Shown: positions 1-5,314, counted from the first letter of the stretch. The stretch: DNA of 10,435 bases from JAODBQ01 sp038213195 (GCA_038213195.1 JBBQTN010000190.1:1-10435), one strand, 5' to 3'. A program made the numbers and translations. The notes: a model not told the origin generated them from the sequence alone.

Positions 1-2
1 GG

Positions 3-464
3 TCCAGCGGTGATGGCCGCCGCCGTTATGTCCATCTCCGGAGCGGGAGTCTTGAACTGCTGCACGTTCGGCCAACGCTCGGACCGCAACCTGTGCTGTT
101 CGTGTGCACCGCGAACTCGGCTCGCTCTCAGCTCGCCGCCGTGATCTGGCACGACGTCACCGGGCTCGCGGCGACCAGCGCAGGCACCCATCCCGCCGAC
201 AAGGTTCACCCAGGCGCTATCGCTGCGGCTCGACGGGTCGGGCTCGACCTCGCCGACGCGAAGCCCGCCAACCTCGAAACCGTCCGACACCGGCCCGCAC
301 TCACGATCACCGTCTGCGACCGAGCCCATGAGGAGCTCGACGTCGATCCATCGTGGCTGCACTGGTCCGTTCCGGACCCTGTCCCGGTCGGTACCCGTGC
401 CGCGTTCGACGCCACCGTCGTCGAGCTCCGCCGCCGCATCGACGACCTGGTCGGCGCAGCGTGA
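3..464 (+). CDS. ArsR-type HTH fused to LMW-phosphatase-like arsenate reductase (5'-truncated by window)
   Basis: The frame is open from base 3, so the gene starts upstream. The first visible residues (SSGDGRRRYVHLR) look like the wing of an ArsR winged helix. A short linker then leads into an LMW protein tyrosine phosphatase/arsenate reductase fold beginning at about base 93. That domain has the P-loop C-x5-R (CTANSARSQ, bases ~105-131), a second Cys in TITVCDRAHE that aligns with the first resolving Cys of thioredoxin-type ArsC, and the acid in the WSVPDPV segment. No third Cys follows. GTG at 93 is an internal codon, not a credible start, because it would omit the beginning of the first beta strand and the upstream frame codes sensibly. 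As a family, such fusions combine arsenite-responsive repression with arsenate reduction; whether this one senses metal cannot be judged because the sensor part is outside. The stop overlaps the next start by 4 bp (GTGA), indicating coupling. Low-molecular-weight phosphatase activity is the alternative role. Confidence 0.85.
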   Translation, partial: SSGDGRRRYVHLRSGSLELLHVRPTLGPQPVLFVCTANSARSQLAAVIWHDVTGLAATSAGTHPADKVHPGAIAAARRVGLDLADAKPANLETVRHRPALTITVCDRAHEELDVDPSWLHWSVPDPVPVGTRAAFDATVVELRRRIDDLVGAA

Positions 465-1180
465 CCGAGCTCGACACCGCACCCGAGACCGGCACCGGCG
501 CCTTTCACAGCGACCTCGCCCGCCGCCTCGTCGCCGAAGCACTTGGCACCGGGCTATTGATCATCGCCGTCATCGGCTCGGGGATCATGGCCAGTCGGCT
601 CTCACCGAGCGACATCGGCCTGCAGCTGCTGGAGAATTCGGCGGCCACCGCTGGCGCGCTGATCGGGTTGATCCTCATCTTCGGAGCCGTGTCTGGCGGG
701 CACTTCAACCCCGTCGTCACTCTCGTCGACCGAGCGTTTGGGTCGATCAGTAACCGTGACACCGGCCTGTACATCGTCGCCCAGATCATCGGCGGCTGCC
801 TCGGTGCCGTCATCGCCAACCTGATGTTCGAGCTCCCCGCCGTCGAACTGTCCACCAAGGTCCGCTCCTCCGGCGCGCTCTGGCTCTCCGAAGTCGTCGC
901 CACCATCGGGCTACTGCTCGTCATCCACGGCTGCGTCCGCAGCGGCCGCGCCAACGTCGTCGCCTTCGCCGTCGGCCTGTGGATCGCCGGCGCCTACTGG
1001 TTCACCGCATCGACCAGCTTCGCCAACCCCGCCGTCACCATCGCTCGAACCCTGTCCGACAGCTTCGCCGGCATCAAACCCTCCTCGGCACCGATGTTCA
1101 TCCTCATGCAACTCCTCGGCGCCGCGCTCGCCTTCGTCCTCATCCGCTTCCTCTACCCCAACCCCAAGGCAGGTGGCTGA
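461..1180 (+). CDS. Aquaporin/MIP-family channel of an ars operon (AqpS-like, probable arsenite exit channel)
   Basis: 239 residues starting at GTG 461, which overlaps the stop of the preceding reductase. This start gives a short hydrophilic N-terminus before the first membrane helix (about residues 22-44). Six hydrophobic segments are visible, with the two MIP half-helix signatures: SGGHFNPVVT (NPV in place of the first NPA, residues 83-85) and SFANPAVTIAR (NPA at 189-191). In water channels the second NPA is followed directly by the selectivity-filter Arg; here that position is Val192. Removing this charge usually widens and neutralises the pore. Sinorhizobium meliloti AqpS, encoded in an ars operon, lets arsenite leave the cell down its gradient after ArsC reduction. 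The position between two arsenate reductases supports the same job, in place of or beside an ArsB/Acr3 pump. It is inner-membrane located. The substrate is inferred; glycerol or another neutral solute is the alternative. Confidence 0.88.
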   Translation: MTELDTAPETGTGAFHSDLARRLVAEALGTGLLIIAVIGSGIMASRLSPSDIGLQLLENSAATAGALIGLILIFGAVSGGHFNPVVTLVDRAFGSISNRDTGLYIVAQIIGGCLGAVIANLMFELPAVELSTKVRSSGALWLSEVVATIGLLLVIHGCVRSGRANVVAFAVGLWIAGAYWFTASTSFANPAVTIARTLSDSFAGIKPSSAPMFILMQLLGAALAFVLIRFLYPNPKAGG

Positions 1181-1824
1181 TGCCGTCCACCAACGAACTC
1201 ACCCTCGGACAACAACAAGTCCTACGCGCCATCCGCACCCACCTCGAACGCGACTTCGACGGCACCTTCGGACCCGAAACCATCGAACGCTTCCTCACCG
1301 ACAGCGTCGACCAACTCCTCCCACAAGCACGCATCACCTCATTCGTGCCCGTGCTCGCCGAGCGCTTCGCCCGCGAGCGCCTCCGTGCCCTCGCCAAGAT
1401 CGAAGGACTCATCACCACCATGAACCCCTCCGTCCTGTTCCTCTGCGTCCACAACGCCGGCCGCTCCCAGATGGCCGCCGGCTGGCTCCAACACCTCGCC
1501 GGCGACCGCGTCCACGTCTACTCCGGCGGCTCCGAGCCCGCCTCCGAAGTCAACGCCGCCGCCATCGCCGCCATGGCCGAAGTCGGCATCGACATCTCCA
1601 CCGAGTACCCCAAGCCCTGGACAGACGAGATCGTCCGCGCCGCCGACGTCGTCATCACCATGGGCTGCGGCGACGCCTGCCCACTCTTCCCCGGCAAACG
1701 CTACGAGGACTGGGAACTCGACGACCCCGCCGGCCTCACCGTCGACGACGTCCGCCCCATCCGCGACGACATCCGCCAACGCGTCGAACAACTCATCACC
1801 AGCCTCCAACTCCAACCCGCCTGA
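1180..1824 (+). CDS. arsC: Arsenate reductase ArsC with N-terminal helical domain
   Basis: 214 residues. ATG 1180 shares its A with the preceding TGA, so it is translationally coupled to the channel gene. Residues 1-80 form an all-helical N-terminal domain (TLGQQQVLRAIRTHLERDFD... through LRALAKIEGLITT), like the three-helix extension of some actinobacterial ArsC proteins. The catalytic LMW-phosphatase fold starts at MNPSVLFLCV (residue 81). It has P-loop Cys89-x5-Arg95 (CVHNAGR), candidate resolving Cys163 and Cys167 in MGCGDACP, and the general acid in DDPAG (Asp182). Three cysteines fit an intramolecular disulfide relay recycled by thioredoxin, unlike the upstream fused reductase with only two. 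Reaction: arsenate to arsenite in the cytoplasm, feeding the adjacent channel. ATG 1420 could start a short form containing only the catalytic domain, but the overlapping start and the coherent N-domain favour 1180. The last gene of the visible operon. Confidence 0.93.
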   Translation: MPSTNELTLGQQQVLRAIRTHLERDFDGTFGPETIERFLTDSVDQLLPQARITSFVPVLAERFARERLRALAKIEGLITTMNPSVLFLCVHNAGRSQMAAGWLQHLAGDRVHVYSGGSEPASEVNAAAIAAMAEVGIDISTEYPKPWTDEIVRAADVVITMGCGDACPLFPGKRYEDWELDDPAGLTVDDVRPIRDDIRQRVEQLITSLQLQPA

Positions 1825-1826
1825 GC

Positions 1827-1857
1827 CGAGCGGCGACGGCCCGCTTCCGTCCGCTCG
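1827..1857 (+). terminator. Hairpin after the ars operon
   Basis: Begins three bases after the arsC stop. CGAGCGG (1827-1833) pairs with CCGCTCG (1851-1857) and ACGG (1836-1839) with CCGT (1847-1850), leaving a 2-nt bulge and a 7-nt loop. There is no T-run afterwards, which is common in high-GC actinobacteria. Position and strength make it a likely terminator of the ars transcript. Confidence 0.55.
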
Positions 1858-1868
1858 AGGGGTGTCGC

Positions 1869-1900
1869 TTGTCCGCGGATTTGTCAGCACTTTGTCCGCG
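1869..1900. repeat. Three TTGTCnGC iterons
   Basis: TTGTCCGCG occurs at 1869-1877 and again at 1892-1900, with the variant TTGTCAGCA at 1881-1889 between them. The starts are 12 and 11 bp apart, close to one helical turn, so a protein could bind all three on one face. Possible origins are a transposase or recombinase binding array (for example the repeated ends of an IS21-type element) or a regulator site. No intact transposase lies nearby. Confidence 0.5.
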
Positions 1901-1956
1901 AACACGACGAAATCAGCCCGCAGCAACCGTACGGGACAACATGCAATGCGAGAAAA

Positions 1957-1970
1957 AGCTCATCTGAGCT
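1957..1970. repeat. Hyphenated dyad AGCTCA-TC-TGAGCT
   Basis: Perfect 6-bp arms around a 2-bp spacer, lying in a locally AT-richer stretch preceded by a run of A. It sits between the TTGTCnGC iterons and the inverted repeats next to the recombinase tail. It could be part of a recombination or regulatory site, or chance. Confidence 0.35.
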
Positions 1971-1981
1971 GGTCTGATTCA

Positions 1982-2038
1982 ACTTGAACGACACTTGTCG
2001 ATACTCGTAAACCCGGAGTTCAAGTCCCCCCTTCGACA
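1982..2038. repeat. Two interleaved inverted repeats with a T-arm-like motif
   Basis: ACTTGAAC (1982-1989) is the exact reverse complement of GTTCAAGT (2018-2025), and TGTCGA (1996-2001) of TCGACA (2033-2038). The second pair starts inside the first, so an RNA could form only one hairpin or an H-type pseudoknot. GAGTTCAAGTCC (2016-2027) resembles the T-loop of a tRNA 3' half, but no full cloverleaf is present. It lies about 60 bp from the end of a tyrosine recombinase remnant, where an attachment site is often found. Confidence 0.4.
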
Positions 2039-2098
2039 CTGCATCACCCCTCAGCCCACATGTCCGAGTCAGAATCCGGCCGATTGGTCACGGATTGA

Positions 2099-2236
2099 TC
2101 ACAGGACGATCTCAGCTGTCGCCGAAGATGAGGCGGCGAAGGTCTCGGCGGCCTCGCGTTGCATCCCCGGCGAGACATGCGAGTAGATGTTCAAGGTGAT
2201 GCCGATCGTCGAGTGACCGAGCCGCTCCTGCGCCAC
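2099..2236 (-). pseudogene. Tyrosine recombinase (phage-type integrase) C-terminal remnant
   Basis: The last ~45 residues read AQERLGHSTIGITLNIYSHV followed by SPGMQREAAETFA to the TGA at 2099-2101. This is the classic end of a tyrosine recombinase: the LGHS box carries the late conserved His and NIYSHV the nucleophilic Tyr. The earlier catalytic Arg and the H-x-x-R box are missing. Upstream codons in the same frame instead match an FAD-linked oxidase, so the gene has been cut by a rearrangement and cannot be active. A full integrase would be 350-400 residues. The remnant suggests that a mobile element once ended here, with the repeat cluster at 1869-2038 as its possible attachment region. 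Confidence 0.8.
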
Positions 2237-2760
2237 CGCACCGTGTTGGTGGACGAGCAGCTCGAGCGATATCCCTTGCGATCGTTCGCCCCGGCGACCG
2301 CGGCGATGACGTCCCGCGGCAGCTCGTCGAAGTAGCCCGGACTTCCAGTACCTCGCCATCCCGTGGTACAGCGCCGTCTGACAGCGTCTGTAGCAACAGG
2401 TAGGGCAGTGGGCCGGTCATGTCCCTGGGCGAGTGCTCGCACCTGCTCCAGCGCCGCGTCGGCTCGGTCGAGTGGACCGAACCAGCCGGCCGCGATCGCC
2501 AATCCGCCGGCGACCCGCACCGTGGACATCGCCGGATCGACGTGCACCGCGTATCGCCGACAGGTCGACCATCAACGCGCCACCAGCAACCGCCTCCCCA
2601 GCCACGTTGGTACCGCCACCGCGCACGGACACGAGCAGATCGCGCTCGCGAGCGAAATGAACGGCCGCCACCCCGTCGGCCTTCCCGGCGCACCGCACGA
2701 CTGCGCCCGGGCGCCGATCGATCATCGCGCCGAGCCTCGTTGAACCCGGTATCGGAACCG
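2231..2760 (-). pseudogene. FAD-linked oxidase (FAD_binding_4/BBE type) wreck with frameshifts and internal deletion
   Basis: Read on the minus strand, pieces of one berberine-bridge/6-hydroxynicotine-oxidase-like flavoprotein appear in order but in changing frames. TGFNEAR (about 2760-2734) precedes MIDRRPGAVVRCAG through the FAD-loop segment VSVRGGGTNVAGEAV to VDLSAIRG (2725-2546). A frame change leads to VHVDPAMSTVRVAGG (2547-2500). The reading then jumps to a late-domain segment FGPLDRADAALEQVRA (from 2481), skipping roughly 150 residues that the family normally has. GPLPYLLLQTLSDGAVP follows (2414-2364), then RYWKSGLL (2353-2330), ELPRDVIAAVAGANDR (2325-2278) and probably ISLELLVHQHGAVA (2272-2231). 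At least four frame changes plus the deletion make it non-functional. The 3' end runs directly into the recombinase tail in the same frame. The original substrate is unknown. Confidence 0.72.
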
Positions 2761-2916
2761 GTTCTGCGGTGTGTCGCGGTGTGGATCGCGCCGAACGGGG
2801 AGACTACGACCCACTGTTCGGGAACCTCGGGACACTCGATATCCTGCCCTCACCACGCATTCGCGCACGACATGGGGACCTCGGCCAGCTCGAATCCACC
2901 AGCTGAGCGAGTGGAG

Positions 2917-2932
2917 CGCCGGCCGGCCGGCG
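2917..2932. repeat. Perfect 16-bp GC palindrome
   Basis: CGCCGGCCGGCCGGCG is a perfect 16-bp palindrome about 57 bp upstream of the sigma-factor start and 17 bp before the proposed promoter. It could bind a dimeric regulator or extrude as a cruciform, but GGCC repeats also arise readily by chance in DNA of this composition. Confidence 0.35.
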
Positions 2933-2948
2933 AGAATTCTGGTCCCCG

Positions 2949-2977
2949 TGTCACCCCGATCCGGCGGCTGCGACGTC
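2949..2977 (+). promoter_or_regulatory. Candidate ECF-type promoter (TGTCACC-N18-CGTC)
   Basis: TGTCACC (2949-2955) and CGTC (2974-2977) resemble the -35 and -10 elements recognised by several actinobacterial ECF sigma factors, which often use TGTCAC and CGTC and often control their own gene. The 18-bp spacer is a little longer than the usual 15-17. Transcription starting about 7 bp after CGTC would leave only a few bases before ATG 2989, giving a near-leaderless mRNA. Confidence 0.38.
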
Positions 2978-2988
2978 ATAGGGGTGTG

Positions 2989-3465
2989 ATGAGCGCGATG
3001 GCGACCGCCGATGACGTGGAGACGTACCGCCGCCACGCCCCTGAGCTCGTCCGGTATGCCACCGTGCTGGTCGGTCCGGACGACGCCCCCGATGTCGTGA
3101 CGGACGCAGTCCTCGCCGCGTTCTCCAGTCCGCAGTGGCGCGACGTGACCAACCGGCGCGCCTACCTCTACCAGGCCGTCCTCAGTCGCAGCGCGTCGCA
3201 CCACCGCACGGATCAACGCCGGCGGCGTCGGGAGGACCGTGCCGTGGCGCTCGCAGCGGTGCCGCACGACGCGCCCGACCCCGTCGTCGACGCCCATCGG
3301 GTCCTCGCTGGGCTCAGCGAGCAGCAACGCGCCGTCGTCTTCCTCACCTACTGGGAGGACCTGGCACCTGGACAGGTCGCCGAGCTCCTCGACGTCAGCG
3401 ACGGGACCGTCCGCAAGCAGCTCGCCCGCGCTCGCGACCACCTCCGGAGGACCCTCGATGCCTGA
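2989..3465 (+). CDS. ECF / SigE-like RNA polymerase sigma factor
   Basis: 158 residues from ATG 2989, preceded by AGGGG four bases upstream (2980-2984); GTG 2986 and ATG 2998 are in-frame alternatives. Region 2 lies at residues ~12-80: YRRHAPELVRYATVLVGPDD is helix 2.1-like, and RRAYLYQAVLSRSASHHR leads into a basic 2.4-like stretch (RRRRRED). Region 4 is at ~104-156: LAGLSEQQRAVVFLTYWEDL, then a helix-turn-helix in VAELLDVSDGTVRKQLARAR. There is no region 1 or 3 and no C-terminal extension, the minimal ECF layout. It directs RNA polymerase to a small regulon, unknown here. It overlaps the downstream membrane gene by 8 bp, so the two are made together and the partner is expected to hold it inactive at the membrane. 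A possible autoregulated promoter is just upstream. The only fully intact regulatory pair in the central region. Confidence 0.9.
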   Translation: MSAMATADDVETYRRHAPELVRYATVLVGPDDAPDVVTDAVLAAFSSPQWRDVTNRRAYLYQAVLSRSASHHRTDQRRRRREDRAVALAAVPHDAPDPVVDAHRVLAGLSEQQRAVVFLTYWEDLAPGQVAELLDVSDGTVRKQLARARDHLRRTLDA

Positions 3466-4777
3466 CCTGCCGGACCTCGACCTCCGCATCCGCGAGCTGG
3501 TCGCCCGCGCCGTCGCCGATGCGCCGGCGCCGCCCGAGATCGAAGGTGAGACCATGGTTCGCATCCAACCGGCTCCCGACCGGCGCCGGTGGTGGGTCGG
3601 GGGCACAGCCGTCGTCCTTGCCGCTGCGGCCGCCGTCGTGGCGATCATGCTCGTCAACGAAGAGCCGTCGCACGTGACGCCGGCGACGGTGCCGATCACC
3701 GTGGTCACGCCTGGGTTGTCCACGGTGCCGGACGCATCCGCTCCGCCGACGACGGTCGTCATCGCGACGAGCACGTCGGCCACACACCCGGGCACCGACT
3801 TGCCGGCGCCGACACCGACCTCGGCGGGGCCGCCGGTCACGTCGACGGCCCCGACGACGGCGGCCTCGACCACCGTTGCGACCACGGTGCCGCGGGGACC
3901 CGTGGCCGGAGGCCCCACGGAGGCCTCGTTGGTGACGTCCGGTCCGCAGGGCATCCGCGTCACCGAGAACCAGGACTCGGGGCGGGTGCTGAAACAGCCG
4001 GCCGAGATCGCACTGCTGGCCCCGGAGGGAGCGGTCATCTTCCAGACCGCCCGGTCGACCCCGGAGGGACATCCGGGTGATCCGCAGATCTGGCACGCGG
4101 ACGGGACGGTCGAGCCACTCCTCGAACCTCTCGCCCCCGGCCACTGGTATCGACTCCACGACGTGGCCAGCATCAACGGAATCACGACCCTGCTCTACGG
4201 CGTGCGCACCGACGGCCCGGCGCCGGAGGACTACAGCGAAGCGCTCGAGGCGCTGGCCCTCGACCCGGCGGGTCATCGGACATCGGATCTCGGCCAGGTC
4301 AACACCTGGGAGGGCGGCTACTCCCGTCTCTCGCTGAGCGACGGTGGGACCGTGATCGGGACCGTCGGCGAGCAGGTCACCCACTCGGTCTTCTGGGCCG
4401 TCGTGCCCGGATCCCCCGACATCGTCACTCCACCACCCGTCGACACCGGAGTCACCTCCACCGACTGCGACGACTGCCCTGACAACTTCGCGATCTCCCG
4501 CGGCGGTGAGCGAATCGCGTGGACGGAGGGCGACGTGCTGGTCGTGCGCGACGTCGCCACCGGAGAGTCGACCTCGTGGCCCGTCCCCTCATTGGTCGGG
4601 CAACCGGTCCGCTCCCTCGACGTCTTCGCCCGCCCGACCGGCGGCGCCGACGTCCTCATCTCGTTCGGTGACCCGCAAGAGTCCACGGCCCCCCCGCCCG
4701 TGCTCGTTGCCACCGACTTCGAGGGGGGTGTCCTGGAGACGCCGCTGATCGGCCGGATCGCCACGTTCGGTTCCTGA
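3458..4777 (+). CDS. Single-pass membrane protein with extracytoplasmic domain, probable anti-sigma partner
   Basis: 439 residues from ATG 3458, with GGAGG seven bases upstream inside the sigma gene. Layout: cytoplasmic residues 1-45 (two short helices, MPDLPDLDLRIRELVARAVA, then a basic stretch), one membrane helix 46-66 (WWVGGTAVVLAAAAAVVAIM), a Pro/Thr/Ser-rich stalk ~70-155, and a globular domain ~160-439 outside the membrane. That domain has repeated strand-like blocks (EIALLAPEGAVIFQT, ITTLLYGVRTDG, ERIAWTEGDVLVVRD, ADVLISFGD) suggesting a beta-propeller-like fold, and a TDCDDCPDN motif (Cys337, Cys340) that could form a disulfide. The short cytoplasmic end lacks the zinc H-x3-C-x2-C of classical ZAS anti-sigma domains, so the mode of sigma binding is unclear. 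The partner role is inferred from the 8-bp overlap with the sigma gene and the topology. I do not recognise a named family for the outer domain. Confidence 0.82.
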   Translation: MPDLPDLDLRIRELVARAVADAPAPPEIEGETMVRIQPAPDRRRWWVGGTAVVLAAAAAVVAIMLVNEEPSHVTPATVPITVVTPGLSTVPDASAPPTTVVIATSTSATHPGTDLPAPTPTSAGPPVTSTAPTTAASTTVATTVPRGPVAGGPTEASLVTSGPQGIRVTENQDSGRVLKQPAEIALLAPEGAVIFQTARSTPEGHPGDPQIWHADGTVEPLLEPLAPGHWYRLHDVASINGITTLLYGVRTDGPAPEDYSEALEALALDPAGHRTSDLGQVNTWEGGYSRLSLSDGGTVIGTVGEQVTHSVFWAVVPGSPDIVTPPPVDTGVTSTDCDDCPDNFAISRGGERIAWTEGDVLVVRDVATGESTSWPVPSLVGQPVRSLDVFARPTGGADVLISFGDPQESTAPPPVLVATDFEGGVLETPLIGRIATFGS

Positions 4778-4792
4778 GCGACTCCTTCTCGA

Positions 4793-5143
4793 TCAGCAAC
4801 CGCCGGGGGCGACGGGCTGGCGCACGGTGGTCAACGCGCATAGCGCCGCCTCGCCGACCCCAGCGCCAGTCGCCGCCACGGTCTGCAGGGCCATCGCGGG
4901 GGCGACGGCCTGCTCGGCATCGAACAGCAGTGGGGGCAGCGCGGTCCCGGCGCTGAGCCGATACCCCCCCGTCGGGGCCCTTGATCGCGCGGATCGGGTA
5001 GCCGAGCTGACGCGGGCGTTCGACGTCGCGACGCACGGTTCGATAGCTGACGCCGAGGCGCTCTACGACGAGCGCGCCCGGCCAGTCCCGCCGGGCCTGC
5101 AGCAGGGTGAGCAGCGCAGCAGGCGCACGGAGGTCTTCTGCAC
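4793..5143 (-). pseudogene. YafY/WYL-type transcriptional regulator remnant, frameshifted and truncated
   Basis: The best reconstruction starts at GTG 5143 (VQKTSVRLLR). A one-base loss near 5114-5116 moves it to LLTLLQARRDWPGALVVE, and an HTH follows (RLGVSYRTVRRDVE) with QLGYPIRAIKGPDGG. An extra base in the C7 run at 4964-4970 (G7 on the coding strand) restores the first frame: YRLSAGTALPPLLFDAEQA and then ATGAGVGEAALCALTTVRQ. A stop at 4793-4795 ends it at about 115 codons, whereas the family is around 320, so the WYL ligand domain is gone. Without the frame changes the starting frame meets a stop within ~28 codons. GTG 5150 opens the middle frame but gives an atypical N-terminus. The family represses or activates a neighbouring enzyme gene; the divergent VOC remnant and the dyad at 5164-5182 fit that. 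It converges with the anti-sigma gene, 15 bp apart. The two indels could be sequencing errors, but the truncation could not. Confidence 0.78.
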
Positions 5144-5163
5144 CTCGCACTGTAATCCGAGAA

Positions 5164-5182
5164 GCGGTCAGATTCTGACCGC
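5164..5182. promoter_or_regulatory. Operator-like dyad GCGGTCAG-ATT-CTGACCGC
   Basis: Perfect 8-bp arms separated by 3 bp. It sits 20 bp upstream of the reconstructed start of the YafY/WYL-type regulator and 13 bp before GTG 5196 of the divergent VOC remnant, the place expected for a shared operator. It is intact although both genes around it are broken. Confidence 0.6.
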
Positions 5183-5195
5183 CTCTCCTGCGAAG

Positions 5196-5314
5196 GTGAC
5201 CACGTCGGCCGGCGACAACCGCCCAGCCAACGGGCCCCGCTCTACGGCATGCTCAAGGACCGCTTCCGGACCACCTGGGTGATGGACATCGTCAGCGAAC
5301 ACCCCATGCCCTGA
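5196..5314 (+). pseudogene. VOC/PhnB-like protein, C-terminal remnant
   Basis: The last 28 codons before TGA 5312-5314 read RAPLYGMLKDRFRTTWVMDI followed by VSEHPMP. This is the closing beta strand of the PhnB-like branch of the VOC (glyoxalase/bleomycin resistance) superfamily, which typically ends YGxLxDRFGxxWxxD. The usual Gly after RF is Arg here. Only this end survives from a protein normally near 140 residues. GTG 5196 (VTTSAGDN) may be the old start, but it is in another frame and about 100 residues are missing between the two. The gene was divergent from the YafY/WYL-type regulator, a familiar pairing. Assignment rests on a short motif. Confidence 0.55.

Noticed and set aside
93..464. 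A stand-alone reductase starting at GTG 93
   Set aside because: The frame is open to the window edge and the upstream codons encode an ArsR-like wing, so 93 is internal to a fusion.
1869..1900. CRISPR array
   Set aside because: Repeats are 9 bp with 2-3 bp gaps, far too short, and no cas gene is present.
2010..2040. A complete tRNA gene
   Set aside because: Only a T-loop-like piece is present; no anticodon arm or D arm and no paired acceptor stem of tRNA length.
2755..2764. GAACCGGTTC palindrome as an operator
   Set aside because: Ten-base palindromes are frequent by chance, and this one falls at the decayed start of the oxidase remnant.
2419..2988. Upstream in-frame extension of the sigma factor to 348 residues
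   Set aside because: The added 190 residues are Arg/Pro-rich without motifs and lie opposite the oxidase remnant. ATG 2989 has a ribosome site and a normal ECF N-terminus.
2722..4185. Long minus-strand open frame opposite the sigma/anti-sigma genes
   Set aside because: It is the mirror of GC-rich coding DNA; the plus strand has clear domains, start signals and gene overlap.
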